From Chloroflexia bacterium (GTDB taxonomy: Bacteria > Chloroflexota > Chloroflexia > QHBQ01 > JADMIH01), in the NCBI GenBank assembly GCA_025927935.1, contig JAICKM010000465.1, forward strand, positions 1-5,804: a stretch of 5,804 nt of DNA, read 5' to 3'. The stretch's first letter is position 1, and each line of letters starts with the position of its first letter. This document shows positions 3,380 through 5,804 of the stretch, piece by piece. Made by a program: the position numbers and the translations under genes. Under the pieces are notes generated by a model, which worked only from the letters and a program-made list of their open reading frames with translations, did no database searches and was not told where the DNA came from.

Positions 3380-5804
3380 TTAGGGGACCGGGCAGGGATC
3401 CTGCGGTATGCAGGGCGCGATCATCTGCGATTTGGGATCGGGATTGCAGGACCGCTCGCTGCTGGTGAGCGAGAACCGGACCCGCAGGTTGGTGGCGTTG
3501 GCCGGGGCCGCGTAGCAGAAGTCGCCGCCGATCAGCGTGTCCTCCGGCGGGAAGGCCCCGCTGCCCGTCTGGGTCAACACCGTGGTGAAGCTGCCGTAGT
3601 TCTTCTGCACCTGCAATTCGACCTTCCAGGGCGAGGCGACGGTGCAACTGGCGTTATTGCGGATTACCGCCGTCCAATGCACCGTGCCGTCCGGATTGCA
3701 AGCGATGTTCACATCAGGCACATAGACGTTGCAGACGCTGCACGCCTGCGGCGTCGCCGTGGCCCGCACGGGAGTGCGGGTCGCGGTGGCGCCAACCGCC
3801 GTGCGCGTCGCGGTGGCTTGCGCCGGGGTGCGCGTGGCCGTCGCCGTGCGCACGGGGGTGCGCGTGGCCGTGGCGCGTGGCGGGCGCGGCGTACTGGTCG
3901 GGCCGCCCACCAGGCACGGCGCGATCATCGGCGAGTAAGGGTCAGGGTTGCAGGCCACCTCGTTGCTGGTCAGGCGGAACTGCACGCGGATAAAGGTGGT
4001 GTCCGCCGGGAAGGTGCGCGGCGCGAAGTCGCCGCTGATATGCGTGTCGCCCGGCGGGAAGCTCGCGCTGCCTGTCTGCGTATCCACGATGGTGAAGTTG
4101 TCGCTGTAGTTGCGCTGCTGCTGCAAGTCGCTGCGCCATGGCGAGACCACGGTGCAGGCCGCGTTGTTGCGCACCAGGGCATCCCAATGGACGCTGCCGT
4201 CGGGGTTGCAGGCGATGTTCACGTCGGCGATGTAGACGTTGCAGACGCTGCACGTCACCGGCGTGCGGGTCGCGGTGGCCGGCACCCGGGTCTTGGTCGG
4301 CGTGGTACTCGGCGTGCGCGTCGGCACCACCGCTGTATTCGTCGGCGTGTTCGTTGGCGTGCGGGTGGGCACGACAGCGGTATTCGTTGGCGTGCGTGTC
4401 GGCGCGACGGCGGTATTGGTCGGCGTATTCGTCGGCGTGCGGGTCGGGACTACCGCCGTATTGGTCGGCGTATTCGTCGGCGTGTTGGTCGGCGCCACAG
4501 CCGTGTTCGTCGGCGTGTTAGTTGGGGTCTGCGATGGGACCACGGCGGTATTGGTCGGCGTATTGGTCGGGGTCCGCGTCGGCACGACAGCCGTATTCGT
4601 CGGCGTGTTGGTGGCCGTATTGGTCGGCACAACTGCTGTGTTCGTCGGCGTGTTGGTGGCCGTATTGGTCGGCACAACTGCTGTGTTCGTCGGCGTGTTG
4701 CTCGGGGTGCGCGTCGGCACAACCGCGGTATTCGTCGGCGTGTTTGACGGCGTGCTGGTTGGGACGACGGCCGTGTTCGTCGGCGTGTTGGTGGCCGTTG
4801 GCGTCACCGGGATAGTCGGCGTGGGCGACGGCGTGACGCACGGCGAGGTCAGACGGCAACTACCCGGCGGCTGGCCTTCGCCGCTGCCGCCATCGCCCAG
4901 CGCGCCACCGCTGACATAGCCGACGGCGTTCGCCAGGTCGCTCGGCAGCCCCTGGCCGTTGTTATAGAACATAAATGCCTGGGCCAGGATCTGGCTCACC
5001 GTCCAGCCGTCAACGGAACTGCCGGCCAGGTGATAGATAGCGGCGCCCAGGGCCGGGTTGGCCGCGACGTTGATTTCGGCGGTCAGGATGGCCCGGCGCG
5101 TCTGATCGTGCCCGCAGCTCGGGGTGAGGTAACACTGCGCCGTGGGGATATCGATGGGCGCGAAGTCGGTCTGATCCAGGAAGCTCTGGAACTGGGCATC
5201 GGTGTAGCCGGGATGTTGCTGTGCCCAGAAGCCGGGGCTGTAGATGAACGAGCACGGATTCGCGCTGCTGCACGGGGTGGGCGTGGCGCTCGGCGTATTC
5301 GTCGGGGTCAGCGTCGGCGGCAGCGGCGTCGGTGTCAGGGTCGGCGGGACCGCTGTTGCCGTTACAGTCGGCGGCAAGGCCGTGCGCGTTACGGTCGGCG
5401 GGACCACTGTTGCGGTTACAGTCGGCGGCAGGGCTGTGCGGGTCGCCGTGGGCGGTATGGTGGTCGCCGTCAACGTCGGCGGCAGGGCTGTGCTAGTAAG
5501 CGTAGGCGGCACCGGCGTGTTGGTCGGCGTCGGCGTCACTGGAATGGTCGGCGTCGCCGTGTTGGTCGGCGTGTTCGTGGCCGTGGGCGTCACTGGAATA
5601 GTCGGCGTGGGCGTGTTACTCGGCGTGTTGGTCGCCGTCGGCGTCACGGGAATAGTCGGCGTGGGCGTGTTCGACGGCGTGTTGGTGCCGGTTGGCGTCG
5701 CTGGAATAGTGGGCGTCGCCGTGTTGGTCGGTGTGTGGGTGGGCGTCGGCGTCGCTGGAATGGTCGGCGTCGGCGTATTCGTGGGCAGGGGCGTATTGGT
5801 CGGC
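3380..5804 (-). CDS. Secreted multidomain surface protein with Pro/Thr repeat linkers (N-terminus beyond the window)
   Basis: The frame is open from the right edge to TAA at 3380-3382, giving 807 visible residues; the GTG at 5645-5647 is an internal Val of a repeat, not a start. Residues below count from that Val. Order: Thr/Pro linker (window edge to 125), a domain of about 145 residues between C126 and C270 with SPGFW (137-141) and six Cys, a 45-bp-repeat linker (to 465), a six-Cys domain (466-578), a short ATATRTP-type linker (579-635), a second copy of the six-Cys domain (636-746), and a nine-residue tail ending CPVP. Paired cysteines and Thr-rich, probably glycosylated linkers indicate an extracellular protein. 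No C-terminal membrane anchor or sorting motif is seen; a signal peptide would lie upstream of the window. The function is unknown; binding, adhesion or a structural role at the cell surface is possible. It converges on the CHAT/nucleotidyltransferase pair and has no evident tie to it. Confidence 0.85.
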   Translation of the reverse strand, partial: PTNTPLPTNTPTPTIPATPTPTHTPTNTATPTIPATPTGTNTPSNTPTPTIPVTPTATNTPSNTPTPTIPVTPTATNTPTNTATPTIPVTPTPTNTPVPPTLTSTALPPTLTATTIPPTATRTALPPTVTATVVPPTVTRTALPPTVTATAVPPTLTPTPLPPTLTPTNTPSATPTPCSSANPCSFIYSPGFWAQQHPGYTDAQFQSFLDQTDFAPIDIPTAQCYLTPSCGHDQTRRAILTAEINVAANPALGAAIYHLAGSSVDGWTVSQILAQAFMFYNNGQGLPSDLANAVGYVSGGALGDGGSGEGQPPGSCRLTSPCVTPSPTPTIPVTPTATNTPTNTAVVPTSTPSNTPTNTAVVPTRTPSNTPTNTAVVPTNTATNTPTNTAVVPTNTATNTPTNTAVVPTRTPTNTPTNTAVVPSQTPTNTPTNTAVAPTNTPTNTPTNTAVVPTRTPTNTPTNTAVAPTRTPTNTAVVPTRTPTNTPTNTAVVPTRTPSTTPTKTRVPATATRTPVTCSVCNVYIADVNIACNPDGSVHWDALVRNNAACTVVSPWRSDLQQQRNYSDNFTIVDTQTGSASFPPGDTHISGDFAPRTFPADTTFIRVQFRLTSNEVACNPDPYSPMIAPCLVGGPTSTPRPPRATATRTPVRTATATRTPAQATATRTAVGATATRTPVRATATPQACSVCNVYVPDVNIACNPDGTVHWTAVIRNNASCTVASPWKVELQVQKNYGSFTTVLTQTGSGAFPPEDTLIGGDFCYAAPANATNLRVRFSLTSSERSCNPDPKSQMIAPCIPQDPCPVP
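3410..3742 (-). other. Six-Cys beta-type domain, copy 2
   Basis: Residues 636-746 of the surface protein, 111 residues from [19 protein letters not shown] to MIAPC. Cysteines at 636, 639, 650, 668, 734 and 746 match those of copy 1; C711 is extra and may pair with C752 in the tail. Alternating hydrophobic residues ([20 protein letters not shown]) suggest a small beta-sandwich. By eye about 65% of residues are identical to copy 1. I do not recognise a named family. Confidence 0.75.
3743..3913 (-). repeat. Short-period ATATRTP linker repeat
   Basis: Residues 579-635 of the surface protein join the two six-Cys domains. After a Pro-rich start they repeat ATATRTP about every 9-10 residues (27-30 bp), giving about five Arg-containing units. 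This makes the linker basic, unlike the Asn-rich linkers upstream. Confidence 0.7.
3914..4252 (-). other. Six-Cys beta-type domain, copy 1
   Basis: Residues 466-578, 113 residues, with Cys at 466, 469, 480, 498, 566 and 578. It shares the opening CSVCNVY, the NIACNPDG turn, the RNNA motif, TQTGS, FPP and the MIAPC end with copy 2. The two differ by two one-residue indels, so they arose by duplication of a whole domain plus linker. Confidence 0.75.
4301..4783 (-). repeat. 45-bp tandem repeat array coding for [19 protein letters not shown] units
   Basis: Eleven units encode residues 289-449. Ten have 15 residues with consensus [15 protein letters not shown]; one (unit 10, residues 424-434) lacks the first four residues. 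Between 4596 and 4700 the DNA is an exact 45-bp period, so units 3 and 4 are a recent duplication. The variable residue after the second Pro-Thr is R, N or S. The array is coding, not a CRISPR: there are no unique spacers and the frame is kept throughout. Confidence 0.9.
4838..5272 (-). other. SPGFW Cys-containing domain
   Basis: Residues 126-270 of the surface protein, bounded by Cys at both ends with six Cys in total (126, 132, 172, 178, one near 264, 270). It opens with [20 protein letters not shown] and later has [18 protein letters not shown] and a helical stretch [17 protein letters not shown]. This order resembles the extracellular 'GYWKNHP' modules known from bacterial and archaeal surface proteins, where a GYW-x-x-HP motif precedes an 'LIAAxLN' helix. 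The match is by motif memory only. Confidence 0.55.
5294..5509 (-). repeat. 27-bp tandem repeat array coding for PPTLTxTAL-type units
   Basis: Eight 9-residue units (residues 47-118) run without interruption, each starting PPT. The third residue group alternates (LTSTAL, LTATTI, ATRTAL, VTATVV, VTRTAL, VTATAV, LTPTPL, LTPTNT), suggesting an 18-residue super-period. It directly follows the 54-bp array and leads into the SPGFW domain. Confidence 0.85.
5522..5804 (-). repeat. 54-bp tandem repeat array coding for [22 protein letters not shown] units, continuing past the window
   Basis: Four full 18-residue units and a partial one at the window edge share the core TIPxTPT, with x = V in the three C-terminal units and A in the two N-terminal ones. 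Two adjacent units have the same protein sequence but differ at several bases, so selection or homogenisation keeps the protein pattern. The array is coding and its full length is unknown. Confidence 0.85.

Noticed and set aside
4301..4783. CRISPR-like regular 45-bp periodicity
   Set aside because: There are no unique spacers; the whole period is repeated and coding in frame, with silent and conservative changes.
3221..4919. Long plus-strand open frames over the surface protein (508 and 226 residues, Arg-rich or Val/Gly-rich)
   Set aside because: They are shadows of the repetitive, stop-poor minus-strand gene. The products are low-complexity, have no domain, and the first begins inside the palindromic repeat. 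The minus frame has clear domains and paired cysteines.
5645..5647. GTG as the start codon of the surface protein
   Set aside because: The frame stays open upstream to the window edge with the same repeat pattern, and this GTG is the Val of the TIPVTPT repeat. A secreted protein would also need a signal peptide, which is absent here.

Overview
The window looks like GC-rich chromosomal DNA of a Chloroflexota-type (filamentous, multicellular) bacterium. This rests on three things: very high GC with third-position GC bias, a secreted protein whose domains are joined by long Pro-Thr-Asn linkers of the kind common in that phylum, and a CHAT-domain protein with a glycine-rich 'GGD'-type segment often seen there. 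No species can be named from the sequence alone.

Layout: bases 1-451 carry no convincing gene. They hold a 207-bp element bounded by 38-bp imperfect inverted repeats (159-196 and 328-365, 35/38 matching), then a near-consensus promoter (379-407) and an AGGAG ribosome binding site. Bases 452-2296 (+) encode a 614-residue CHAT (caspase-like) protein with an intact His/Cys dyad, a glycine-rich beta segment and a small helical C-terminal domain. After 44 bp comes a 276-residue nucleotidyltransferase-fold protein (2341-3171, +), probably co-transcribed. Its stop codon lies in the loop of an 11-bp perfect hairpin. The convergent intergenic region (3172-3379) holds a 78-bp imperfect palindrome of a dispersed-repeat type and a 12-bp GC-rich hairpin that probably acts as a terminator. 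From 3380 to beyond the right edge, the minus strand encodes a secreted, cysteine-containing, repeat-linked surface protein whose N-terminus is outside the window.

How they may work together: the CHAT protein and the nucleotidyltransferase form a plausible two-gene unit with its own promoter. CHAT proteases of multicellular bacteria are widely linked to conflict or cell-death systems, so a signalling or defence role is reasonable but unproven here. The surface protein is convergently transcribed and has no evident link to that pair. Its modules are one Cys-containing domain with a 'SPGFW' motif and two copies of a six-Cys beta-type domain, strung on Thr/Pro linkers built from 54-, 27- and 45-bp tandem repeats.
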